In this document: in pieces, positions 33,748 through 42,462 of the stretch
Layout: every line of letters starts with the position of its first letter
Numbering within the stretch: position 1 is the first letter of the stretch
Origin: an uncultured Prevotellaceae bacterium
GTDB taxonomy: Bacteria; Bacteroidota; Bacteroidia; Bacteroidales; Bacteroidaceae
Length of the DNA stretch: 61,171 bases
Reading direction: 5' to 3'
Assembly (NCBI GenBank): GCA_900313235.1
Contig: OMQN01000003.1
Location: 1-61,171 of the forward strand
The notes under the pieces: model-generated
The model's input: only the letters and a program-made list of their open reading frames with translations
Databases searched by the model: none
What the model was told of the DNA's origin: nothing
Translations under genes and position numbers: made by a program

Positions 33748-34824
33748 ATGGACTGGTATATCATCAACAAGTTCATTGGCACCTACGTCTACTCTATCAT
33801 CTTGATCATCTCTATATCCATCGTCTTCGACGTCAACGAGAATCTGGCGAAGTTTACCTCTAACAACGCACCGCTGCGCGCCATAGTCTTCGACTACTAC
33901 GCCAACTTCGTGCCCTACTTTGCCAACCTTTTCTCGCCGCTATTCGTCTTTATTGCCGTCATCTTCTTCACCTCTAAGCTGGCAGGCAACTCGGAGATTA
34001 TAGCCATGTTGGCGTGTGGCATGAGTTTCAAGCGACTGCTACGCCCCTACCTCATCTCGGCAGCACTCATCGCCTTACTCAACTTCTACCTTGGCTCGTA
34101 TATTATTCCCAAGGGGACGGTGGTACGCCACGATTTCGAGGCCCTTTACAAGAACAACGAAAAGAACACGTCGGCATCGAATATCCAGTTGATGGTTGAG
34201 AAAGGCGTGGTGGCTTACATCTCTCAGTACGACGACATCCGCAAGACGGGCTACGGCTTCTCGCTGTATAAGTTTGACAACAAGAAGATGGTTTCACAGA
34301 TGAATGCCAACGTCATCCAGTATGACACCATTGCCGAGGAGCGCTACCACTGGAAGGCCCGTAACTACAAGATCCGCACATTCAAAGGCATGCGTGAGGA
34401 GATTGTCAGCGGTTACGAGATAGACACGCTGATACAGATGGAGCCCATCGACCTCGTCTTCTCTTCCGGTCAGCAGGAGACCTTCACGTCGCCTGAGTTG
34501 AAGCGCTATATATCCAAGCAGCAACAACGTGGCTCCAGCAATGTGGTACAGTATGAGGTGGAATACCACAAGCGAATAGCGACATCGTTTGCCTCGTTTA
34601 TCCTGACCATTATCGGAGTCTCCTTGTCGTCGCGCAAGCGCAAAGGAGGCATGGGTATGTATCTGGGTATCGGACTGGCACTGTCGTTCACCTACATTCT
34701 GTTACAGACGGTCAGCGCCACCTTCGCCATCAATGCAGACACGCCGCCTATCCTGGCAGCATGGATTCCTAACATCCTGTATGCCTTCATTGCATACTAT
34801 TGCTATAGGAAAGCACCGAATTAA
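33748..34824 (+). CDS. LptF/LptG family lipopolysaccharide export permease
   Basis: The protein has the YjgP/YjgQ layout: two N-terminal helices (IIDKFIGTYVYSII-like start, then NLFSPLFVFIAVIFFTSKLA), a long periplasmic beta-jellyroll (about residues 115-250) and three C-terminal helices (FASFILTIIGVSLSSR, GMYLGIGLALSFTYILL, LAAWIPNILYAFIAYYCY). It would belong to the ABC complex that extracts LPS from the inner membrane. The frame is open back to a GTG at 33649, 2 nt after the tgt stop, adding 33 residues that I do not recognise; I start at MDWYIINKFIG. It is the third gene of the lon-tgt-lptF unit. Confidence 0.88.
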   Translation: MDWYIINKFIGTYVYSIILIISISIVFDVNENLAKFTSNNAPLRAIVFDYYANFVPYFANLFSPLFVFIAVIFFTSKLAGNSEIIAMLACGMSFKRLLRPYLISAALIALLNFYLGSYIIPKGTVVRHDFEALYKNNEKNTSASNIQLMVEKGVVAYISQYDDIRKTGYGFSLYKFDNKKMVSQMNANVIQYDTIAEERYHWKARNYKIRTFKGMREEIVSGYEIDTLIQMEPIDLVFSSGQQETFTSPELKRYISKQQQRGSSNVVQYEVEYHKRIATSFASFILTIIGVSLSSRKRKGGMGMYLGIGLALSFTYILLQTVSATFAINADTPPILAAWIPNILYAFIAYYCYRKAPN

Positions 34825-34861
34825 ACTAGTTGAAAGTTGAAAATTGAGAGAAAAAAGTTAA

Positions 34862-36169
34862 ATGACATTTGAAGAAACATATTTGAACGATAACATCCTC
34901 GATGCCCTTTATGACATGCACTTCGAGGAGATGACACCCATTCAGGAACAGTGTATACCCAAAGTACTTGACGGTCAAGACCTTATCGGTGTAGCACAGA
35001 CCGGAACAGGTAAGACAGCAGCCTATCTGCTGCCCATCCTCAGCATGCTTGACGATGGCGGTTTTCCACGTGATGCCGTCAACTGCATCATCATGTCGCC
35101 CACCCGTGAACTGGCCCAGCAGATAGATCAGGCCATGCAGGGTTTCGGCTACTATCTCGATGGTATTAGCAGCGTTGCTGTCTATGGTGGCAACGACGGT
35201 AACCGCTTTGACGTAGAGACGAAAGGTCTGAAGATGGGTGCTGATGTCATCATCGCTACACCAGGACGCCTGCTGTCGCACATCCGCATGGGACATCTGG
35301 ACCTGTCGAAACTATCCTTCTTTGTACTCGACGAGGCCGATCGCATGCTCGACATGGGCTTCTCTGACGACATCATAAGCATTGCCAAAATGCTGCCCGA
35401 GAACCACCAGACCATCATGTTCTCAGCCACCATGCCAGCCAAAATTCAACAGCTGGCACGCACCCTACTCGATCATCCTGCAGAGGTAAAGATTGCCGTA
35501 TCGAAACCTGCAGAGAAGATTCAGCAGTCAGCTTATCTCTGCTACGAGCCCCAAAAGCTGGGCATCATCCGCAGCCTTTTCAAGGCCGGTGAACTCCAAC
35601 GAGTCATCATCTTCTCAGGGAAAAAAGATAAGGTGAAAGACATCACTCGCGAACTGAAACACATGAAAATCAACTGTGCCTCTATGCACAGTGACCTCTC
35701 ACAGGCAGAGCGTGACGAGGTAATGTACCGCTTCAAAGCTGGTCAGGTAGACGTACTTGTTGCAACCGACATCGTTTCACGCGGCATCGACATCGACGAC
35801 ATTCTGATGGTCATCAACTACGACGTTCCCCACGATGCAGAGGACTATGTACACCGCATCGGACGTACAGCACGAGCCCAACGCGATGGTGTTGCCATCA
35901 CCTTCGTATCGGAAGCTGACATGCGCTCATTTGCCGACATTGAAAGGTTCCTGGAGAAAGATATTCAGAAGAACCCTCTCCCCGCAGGACTGGGCGAAGG
36001 ACCAGAATACAAGACGTCAGCACCCCGCAAGAATTCACGCGGCAGGGGAGGTCGCAAGAGAGGGGGCAAATCCCATACTGGTACACCCCAACAGCCAACT
36101 GCCAAAAACAGTACAAATGGCAAGAGTCACAAAAGGCGCAGAAGTCACAAGCCCAAATCAGACGTTTAA
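34862..36169 (+). CDS. DEAD-box ATP-dependent RNA helicase
   Basis: A complete DEAD-box core: Q-motif region MTPIQEQCIP, motif I AQTGTGKTAAYL, motif Ia SPTRELAQQ, motif II VLDEADRMLDMGF, motif III FSATMP and motif VI HRIGRTARA. The last 65 residues are a basic RGG/Lys/Ser-rich tail (NSRGRGGRKRGGKS), which commonly binds RNA nonspecifically. It resembles RhlE/CsdA-type helicases of ribosome assembly or cold adaptation. It starts 37 nt after lptF across a degenerate AT-rich spacer; no separate promoter box is evident. Confidence 0.93.
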   Translation: MTFEETYLNDNILDALYDMHFEEMTPIQEQCIPKVLDGQDLIGVAQTGTGKTAAYLLPILSMLDDGGFPRDAVNCIIMSPTRELAQQIDQAMQGFGYYLDGISSVAVYGGNDGNRFDVETKGLKMGADVIIATPGRLLSHIRMGHLDLSKLSFFVLDEADRMLDMGFSDDIISIAKMLPENHQTIMFSATMPAKIQQLARTLLDHPAEVKIAVSKPAEKIQQSAYLCYEPQKLGIIRSLFKAGELQRVIIFSGKKDKVKDITRELKHMKINCASMHSDLSQAERDEVMYRFKAGQVDVLVATDIVSRGIDIDDILMVINYDVPHDAEDYVHRIGRTARAQRDGVAITFVSEADMRSFADIERFLEKDIQKNPLPAGLGEGPEYKTSAPRKNSRGRGGRKRGGKSHTGTPQQPTAKNSTNGKSHKRRRSHKPKSDV

Positions 36170-36223
36170 ACATTTTTAAGAAAAATAATGGGTGTACCGA
36201 TAACAACGTATTGGTATTTTTTG

Positions 36224-36231
36224 TAACTTTG
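36224..36231 (+). promoter_or_regulatory. Promoter -7 box (TAACTTTG) of the primary sigma factor gene
   Basis: TTGTAACTTTGCACC matches TAnnTTTG, giving an untranslated leader of about 65 nt before the ATG at 36305. The leader ends with AAGGAG a few bases before the ATG, one of the few SD-like sites here. Confidence 0.75.
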
Positions 36232-36304
36232 CACCGCTTTTAGAAGCAAAAGACATTACACGTATTTGACTATCAGTTAGTTAGCAAGAATTTAAGGAGT
36301 AATA

Positions 36305-37177
36305 ATGAGACAATTAAAGATTCAAAAGAGTATTACGAATCGCTCAAGTGAGGCACTGGATAAGTATCTGGTGGAAATTGGCCGTGCGCCTCTGATTAGC
36401 ATCGACGAAGAAATCGAGCTAGCTCAGAAGATACGCAAAGGCGGCCCCGAAGGCGAGCGCGCTAAGGACAAGTTGGTGACTGCCAACCTGCGATTCGTAG
36501 TATCCGTAGCCAAGCAGTATCAGCATCAGGGACTGACGCTGACTGACTTGATTGACGAGGGTAACATCGGCCTCATCAAAGCCGCACAGAAATTTGATGA
36601 AACACGTGGTTTTAAGTTCATCTCGTATGCAGTATGGTGGATTCGCCAGAGCATTCTGCAGGCTATTGCCGAGCAGAGCCGCATTGTGCGCCTGCCACTG
36701 AACCAGGTAGGCAGTCTGAACAAGATCAGCCACGAGATTAACCGCTTCGAGCAGGAATTCCAGCGTCACCCCTCAGTTTCTGAGTTGAGCGACGCTACCA
36801 ATATGGACGAGGAGAAGATTGCCCAGTCTATGCAGGCTGACAGCCACCACGTTTCTATCGATGCTCCTTTCCAGGATGGTGAGGACAACTGTATGTTGGA
36901 CGTGATGGCCTCTGGCGACGACTCACGTACCGACCGCCAGGTAGACCACGAGTCTATGGCACAGGAGTTGAACACCGTGCTGCAGAAAGTGCTCAAAGAA
37001 CGTGAGATTACCATCATCCGCGAGTGCTTCGGCATTGGTTGCCACGAGAAGGGTCTGGAGGAAATCGGTGATCAGCTGGGACTGACCCGCGAGCGTGTCC
37101 GTCAGATTCGTGAGAAGAGCATTGCCAAGTTGCGCGACTCTGGTAATGCACGCATTTTGATGAAATATTTAGGTTAA
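36305..37177 (+). CDS. rpoD: Primary RNA polymerase sigma factor (Bacteroidetes SigA/RpoD)
   Basis: This short (290 aa) primary sigma factor lacks the acidic region 1.1 of E. coli sigma-70. Region 1.2 begins DKYLVEIGRAPLISIDEEIE, region 2 holds KLVTANLRFVVSVAKQYQHQ and GFKFISYAVWWIRQSILQAI, region 3 VGSLNKISHEINRFEQEF, and region 4 LGLTRERVRQIREKSIAKLR. It should direct transcription from the TAnnTTTG promoters seen throughout the window. It is monocistronic by appearance, with its own promoter and an unusual SD-like sequence before the start. Confidence 0.95.
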   Translation: MRQLKIQKSITNRSSEALDKYLVEIGRAPLISIDEEIELAQKIRKGGPEGERAKDKLVTANLRFVVSVAKQYQHQGLTLTDLIDEGNIGLIKAAQKFDETRGFKFISYAVWWIRQSILQAIAEQSRIVRLPLNQVGSLNKISHEINRFEQEFQRHPSVSELSDATNMDEEKIAQSMQADSHHVSIDAPFQDGEDNCMLDVMASGDDSRTDRQVDHESMAQELNTVLQKVLKEREITIIRECFGIGCHEKGLEEIGDQLGLTRERVRQIREKSIAKLRDSGNARILMKYLG

Positions 37178-37204
37178 ATGTTTTGCGACTCCAGATTTTT
37201 TTTG

Positions 37205-37212
37205 TAATTTTG
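37205..37212 (+). promoter_or_regulatory. Promoter -7 box (TAATTTTG) directly before the DUF5686 gene
   Basis: TTGTAATTTTGGGG matches TAnnTTTG but lies only 5 nt from the GTG at 37218. If used, the message would be leaderless or nearly so. Confidence 0.5.
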
Positions 37213-37217
37213 GGGTC

Positions 37218-39233
37218 GTGAATCAGAAACTGCACATAATCCTTATGATACTGGGCATGATGACTCTCATGCCCAGTATTTGTTTGGCGCGTAGTCGTGC
37301 AAATGACTCCATCCTCATCTACCGTATGTGGAACTACTATGAGCACAACCAGTACGATACTATAGAGGTGGAGAAGAACCTGTATATGAAGCTCCGCTTC
37401 AGCATCAAGCGCCGCAATGTTCTGCTCTATCTGGTTCCCACCATGTACAGCATTGCGCGAGGTGACAGAGACTATGTCAGTGAGAGCTATTGCAAGCTCA
37501 CCTACCATAATGCCCATGACTTCAACATTCGTCGGCAGGCCATCTGCGGAACCATTCCCCACCATCGCAACGTGATGCCCATGCTCTTTGAGATGATTAC
37601 ACCCAACCTCTATGGTGTACATCTCTATCCTAACAGAATCCTGTCGCCCTTCCATCGCAGCAACCGCTACTTCTATAAGTACCGCGTCTCACAGCAAGGC
37701 AGCAAGGTCGATATCAGCTTCCGTCCTCGCAGCAGCAATACTCAGCTTATTAAGGGTGTTGTCACCATTGAACCAGCGACAGGACGCATTCTCACGCTAA
37801 GTTGGCAGGGAGAATACGACATGATTGGCTTCAAGATAAATGCCGAGATGGATAGGAGCCGAGAAGGCGGTCCGCTTCCTATCTATAGCACCAATGAAGC
37901 GACGTTCAAGTTTCTTGGTAACAACATCAAGTCGACCATCACGACATTCTTTGACTGTCACACAGTCCTGCCCGACTCCATCGACAACAGGGAAGACAAT
38001 ACACTGATGGAGAAGTTGCGCCCTATACCGCTGGAACAAGACGAGAAGGAAATCTATGCTGCCTCTCAGCAACAAGAGCAAAAGGAGGCACAGAACGACA
38101 CGATTCAGAAGGGCAACAACCGACTGAAAGAGGTAAAAGATGTAGCGTGGGACTTCGTTGGCGACAACTTCATCAACAGCATACATACACACACAGAGAA
38201 CATCTCGTTGAACATCTCGCCCCTGTTCAACCCTCTCTATATGGGCTACAGCCATAGCAAGGGTGTCTCCTACAAGCTCGACGTCGGTGCACGCTATGCG
38301 TGGAATCCCTATCGCTACCTGACACTGAGTCCCAAGCTCGGTTACAACTTCAAGGGGAAGCAATTCTACTATACCATACCACTACGTATGACCTACAACC
38401 CCAAGCGCAACGGTTATGCCGAACTCACGTGGGGTAATGGTAACCGCACCTCGCATGCAGCCCTTGGAGAAACCTTTCAGAAGGTGATGGGAGACTCCAT
38501 CAGCATGCCTGACTTCAAAGACAGTTATCTGCGACTCGTCAACAATGTGGCAGCATTCGACTGGTTGGAGATTATGGCTGGTGCCATCTACCACCGTCGT
38601 CAAAGCAGCAACAGTGACCTGATGCAACAAGCAGGACTCGCTGACGACTTCCACAGCTTTGCACCAATGCTGACCATCAAACTGAGTCCCTGGAGGAAGG
38701 GGCCTACGCTTACTGCCAACTACGAGCATGGCATCAAGGGCATCCTCCAGTCCAACCTTAACTATGAGCGCTGGGAATTTGATGCCGTCTACAAGCATCA
38801 GGCCAAGAGTGTGCGCATTCTAAACCTGCGTCTGGGTGCAGGGTTCTATACCCAGCGTAGCACCGACTATTTCGTTGACTTCACCAACTTCCGTGACAAC
38901 AACCTGCCAACAGGTTGGGAGGACGACTGGACAGGACAGTTCCAACTGCTGGACAGCCGCTGGTATAACGAGTCAGACTACTATATCCGCAGTCATGTAT
39001 CCTACGACTCTCCACTATTGGTGCTGTCGTGGCTGCCGCTGGTAGGGCGTATTGTGGAGACTGAACGTTTCTATCTGAGTGCGCTGTCCATCCAGCATAC
39101 CCATCCCTATTTCGAACTGGGCTACGGTTTCCAAACCCGTTTCATCTCGACAGGTTTCTTTGCCAGTTTCCTGAATAGTAGATTCCAAAATTTTGGTTGT
39201 AAATTCACAATAGAACTGTTCCGCCGATGGTAA
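37218..39233 (+). CDS. DUF5686-type outer-membrane beta-barrel protein
   Basis: The GTG start gives a signal-like N-terminus (MNQKLHIILMILGMMTLMPS). Residues about 90-290 form a globular beta region, and from about 330 on alternating strands (YSHSKGVSYKLDVGARYAWN, YLTLSPKLGYNFKGKQFYY) build an outer-membrane barrel ending FTIELFRRW with aromatic residues typical of barrel C-termini. Similar proteins are classed as DUF5686, of unknown function. The CarboxypepD-like domain that often starts this family is missing. The stop overlaps the AddA-like gene by 7 nt, a curious coupling of an envelope protein with a DNA repair nuclease. Confidence 0.78.
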   Translation: MNQKLHIILMILGMMTLMPSICLARSRANDSILIYRMWNYYEHNQYDTIEVEKNLYMKLRFSIKRRNVLLYLVPTMYSIARGDRDYVSESYCKLTYHNAHDFNIRRQAICGTIPHHRNVMPMLFEMITPNLYGVHLYPNRILSPFHRSNRYFYKYRVSQQGSKVDISFRPRSSNTQLIKGVVTIEPATGRILTLSWQGEYDMIGFKINAEMDRSREGGPLPIYSTNEATFKFLGNNIKSTITTFFDCHTVLPDSIDNREDNTLMEKLRPIPLEQDEKEIYAASQQQEQKEAQNDTIQKGNNRLKEVKDVAWDFVGDNFINSIHTHTENISLNISPLFNPLYMGYSHSKGVSYKLDVGARYAWNPYRYLTLSPKLGYNFKGKQFYYTIPLRMTYNPKRNGYAELTWGNGNRTSHAALGETFQKVMGDSISMPDFKDSYLRLVNNVAAFDWLEIMAGAIYHRRQSSNSDLMQQAGLADDFHSFAPMLTIKLSPWRKGPTLTANYEHGIKGILQSNLNYERWEFDAVYKHQAKSVRILNLRLGAGFYTQRSTDYFVDFTNFRDNNLPTGWEDDWTGQFQLLDSRWYNESDYYIRSHVSYDSPLLVLSWLPLVGRIVETERFYLSALSIQHTHPYFELGYGFQTRFISTGFFASFLNSRFQNFGCKFTIELFRRW

Positions 39234-42200
39234 AACCACTCACCGTATACAAAGCCAGTGCAGGTTCTGGAAAGACCTTCACGCTGGCAGTAGAGTATAT
39301 CAAGCTGTTGGTACAGAATCCGACCTGCTACCGTAACATCCTGGCCGTCACCTTCACCAACAAGGCGACGGAAGAGATGAAGATGCGCATACTCAGTCAG
39401 TTATATGGCATCTGGAAGGGGCTCCCCGACTCCCAGAACTACACCGACCGCATACTGGAGAAGACAGACCTGTCGGAGGAAACCGTCCGCAAGCATGCCG
39501 GCATAGCCCTACACCTGCTGTTGCACAACTACAACTATTTCCGTGTAGAGACCATCGACTCGTTCTTCCAAAGTGTATTGCGCAACCTGGCGCGTGAACT
39601 CGATCTGACCGCCAACTTGCGCATCAGCCTGAACGACACACAGGTAGAAGAGCAAGCAGTCGACCAACTCATTGACTCTCTGACACATACCGACCGCATG
39701 CTACAATGGCTGCTGAGCTATATCATGGAGAAAATCAGCGACGACCATTCATGGAACATCATCGGACAGGTAAAGCAGTTTGGCAAGACCATCTTTCGCG
39801 ACTACTACAAAGCTCATAGTCAGTTGCTTAACAGCAAGATGGAAGAGAAAGGATTCATCGAGGCATATACCAAACAGCTGAAAGAGTTGCGCAGCACGGC
39901 ACTGGAGTGCATGACGGCCATGGGCAACGAGTTCTTTGACATCTTAGAGAGCGAACACCTGAAGGTCGAAGACCTGGCCTATGGCAAGACGGGTGTTGCC
40001 AGTTTCTTCGCCAAACTACAAAGAGGGCTGTTTGACCCAAGCATCGAAAGCAAGCGCATCTGCGAATGTCGCGAAAACTCGGAGAAATGGTACACCAAGA
40101 AGAGCGAACAGGCAACACATATCTATGCTGTTGCAGAGTCTTCGCTAAGACCTCTGCTGTCAAGGGCTATGGACGAACGTCCACGCCAATTCAAGATATA
40201 CCAGTCTGCCGACCTCACACTACGCCACCTCAGCCAGTTGCGCCTGTTGGGCAGCATCGAACAGAAGGTGCGCAGTCTGAACGACGAGGCCAACCGCTTC
40301 CTGCTCAGCGATACGCAGCAGCTGTTGCACGACCTCATCAGCGAGAGCGACTCACCCTTTATCTTTGAGAAGATAGGTACCCAACTGGAACACGTGATGA
40401 TAGACGAATTCCAGGACACCAGTACCGTACAATGGCAGAACTTCAAGGTGCTGCTGCAGGAGTGTATGAGCCATCAGCATTCGCAGAACCTGATAGTAGG
40501 CGACGTCAAGCAGAGCATCTACCGCTGGCGTTCCGGCGACTGGCGACTGCTCAACGCCATCGACCGTCAGTTTCCGCATGCAGCAGACACCGTCGACATC
40601 GAACCTTTGAAGACCAACTGGCGTTCGTCGCGCCACATCATAGAGTTCAACAATGCCTTCTTCCGGACTGCCGCCCAGCATGAATATGAGGAACAGCGTG
40701 AAGAGTATCCTAACGGTGCCGAGCAACTGAAGAGCGCCTATGCCGACGTTGAACAGGACATCCCCGAGAAGCGCGGCAACAGCGGCTATGTCTGCATCCG
40801 TCTGCTACCTTCCGACGACTATCAGGAGAGGACGATGGCAACCATTGCCGACACCATCCGACAGCTTCAACAGCAAGGAGCCAGTCTGAAGGACATAGCC
40901 ATCCTCGTACGCACAAACAAACATATCCCGCTCATCGCAGCCTATTTCGACGAGCAACTGCCCGACATACGCATCATCAGCGACGAGGCTTTCCGTCTGG
41001 ATGCCTCGGTATCCATCTGTCTGCTCATCCAGACCCTTCACCTGCTGACCCATCCTGACGACCTCCTGGCTAAGGCTACCATTGTCAAACTCTACCAGCG
41101 CACCGTCCTCGGCAATCCTGTGGCAGAAAACGAGTTGCTCATCAAAGGTCGCGACCTCGACAGTCTGCTACCCGAGAGCTTTATCCGCCACATGCAGGAA
41201 TTGCTCCAGATGCCGCTCTACGAACTCGTGGAGCGTCTCTATGCCATCTTCCAGTTGGAGCGTCTCAACGAGCAGAGCGCTTACCTGTGTGCTTTCTACG
41301 ACCAGCTGAACCAATTTGTGCAAGACCACACGTCCGATATCGATGCCTTCATCCGCGAGTGGGAAGAGACCATCTGCAACAAGACCATTCAGAGCGATGC
41401 CACCGATGGTGTGCGCATTCTATCCATCCACAAAAGTAAGGGTCTGGAGTTTCCTCACGTCATTATCCCCTTCTGCGACTGGCGCCTGGAGATGCCCGAC
41501 GTGCTCTGGTGCAAACCCACTGAGACGCCTTTCGACGCACTGCCGTTAGCCCCCATAGACTTTGGTGCTTCTCAGATGAAAGGAACCATCTATGAGCACG
41601 ACTATTGGGACGAGCACCTGCAGAACGTCGTCGACAACCTCAACCTGCTGTATGTTGCCTTCACACGCGCTGAGCACAGCCTCTACGTCATTGGCCAGCA
41701 TGGTGCCAAGAGCAACCGCTCGGCACTCATCGAAGCCGTTTTACAGAAGATGCAACTGGAGGGCAGCAGCCTCAGCGGAGAAGAGGATGCTGACAGTGAA
41801 CTGATATTCGAATACGGCACGCCGACAGCGCAGCCATCAAACAGCAAGCATCAGTCATCTGCCAATGTCTTTCTCCAACCTGTCACCCCTGTACAGATTC
41901 AACTGGAGACGTTCGAGAGTAAGACAGAATTCCGACAGAGCAACAAAAGCCGTGAATTTGTGGAGGGTGACGACGAACAGCAGGAGCTGAGCTACATCAA
42001 GATGGGTAGCGTGCTCCACGAGATTTTCTCAACCATCCATACCACTGACGACATCGAAGGAGCCCTGCGCCAGTTGCAGCACGACGGAGTGCTCTACGAC
42101 GACGAGGTGACAGCGGCAAAGTTGACAGCGATGCTTCAGAAGCGTCTGAGTGACAAACGTGTAATGGAGTGGTTTTCAGACCGCTGGCAGTTATTCAACG

Positions 42201-42436
42201 AATGTAGCATTCTGCGTCTCAACGAACAAGGAGAGGTGGAAGAGCGTCGTCCCGACCGCGTGATGACAGACGGAAAAGAGACGCACGTCGTCGACTTCAA
42301 GTTCGGTCGTCCCAAACCCGAATACCAAGAACAGGTACGCGAATACATGCAGTTGCTGCAGCAAATGGGACACCCGAATGTGAAGGGTTGGCTGTGGTAT
42401 GTTTATAGTAATAAGATTGAGGAAGTTAAGAGTTAA
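39227..42436 (+). CDS. UvrD/RecB-type helicase-nuclease, AddA-like
   Basis: A 1069-residue SF1 helicase starting MVKPLTVYKASAGSGKTFTL, with Walker A ASAGSGKT at 10-17. Motif II is MIDEFQDTSTVQW, motif III VGDVKQSIYRWRSGD, motif V ILSIHKSKGLEFPHVIIPF and motif VI LLYVAFTRAEHSLYV. The C-terminus carries a PD-(D/E)XK nuclease: RPDRVMTDGKETHVVDFKFG. It should act with the next gene as an AddAB/RexAB-like double-strand break resection machine. It overlaps the DUF5686 stop by 7 nt and precedes the AddB-like gene by 26 nt. Confidence 0.92.
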   Translation: MVKPLTVYKASAGSGKTFTLAVEYIKLLVQNPTCYRNILAVTFTNKATEEMKMRILSQLYGIWKGLPDSQNYTDRILEKTDLSEETVRKHAGIALHLLLHNYNYFRVETIDSFFQSVLRNLARELDLTANLRISLNDTQVEEQAVDQLIDSLTHTDRMLQWLLSYIMEKISDDHSWNIIGQVKQFGKTIFRDYYKAHSQLLNSKMEEKGFIEAYTKQLKELRSTALECMTAMGNEFFDILESEHLKVEDLAYGKTGVASFFAKLQRGLFDPSIESKRICECRENSEKWYTKKSEQATHIYAVAESSLRPLLSRAMDERPRQFKIYQSADLTLRHLSQLRLLGSIEQKVRSLNDEANRFLLSDTQQLLHDLISESDSPFIFEKIGTQLEHVMIDEFQDTSTVQWQNFKVLLQECMSHQHSQNLIVGDVKQSIYRWRSGDWRLLNAIDRQFPHAADTVDIEPLKTNWRSSRHIIEFNNAFFRTAAQHEYEEQREEYPNGAEQLKSAYADVEQDIPEKRGNSGYVCIRLLPSDDYQERTMATIADTIRQLQQQGASLKDIAILVRTNKHIPLIAAYFDEQLPDIRIISDEAFRLDASVSICLLIQTLHLLTHPDDLLAKATIVKLYQRTVLGNPVAENELLIKGRDLDSLLPESFIRHMQELLQMPLYELVERLYAIFQLERLNEQSAYLCAFYDQLNQFVQDHTSDIDAFIREWEETICNKTIQSDATDGVRILSIHKSKGLEFPHVIIPFCDWRLEMPDVLWCKPTETPFDALPLAPIDFGASQMKGTIYEHDYWDEHLQNVVDNLNLLYVAFTRAEHSLYVIGQHGAKSNRSALIEAVLQKMQLEGSSLSGEEDADSELIFEYGTPTAQPSNSKHQSSANVFLQPVTPVQIQLETFESKTEFRQSNKSREFVEGDDEQQELSYIKMGSVLHEIFSTIHTTDDIEGALRQLQHDGVLYDDEVTAAKLTAMLQKRLSDKRVMEWFSDRWQLFNECSILRLNEQGEVEERRPDRVMTDGKETHVVDFKFGRPKPEYQEQVREYMQLLQQMGHPNVKGWLWYVYSNKIEEVKS

Positions 42437-42462
42437 GAATTAAGAGGTAAAAGGTAAGAGGT

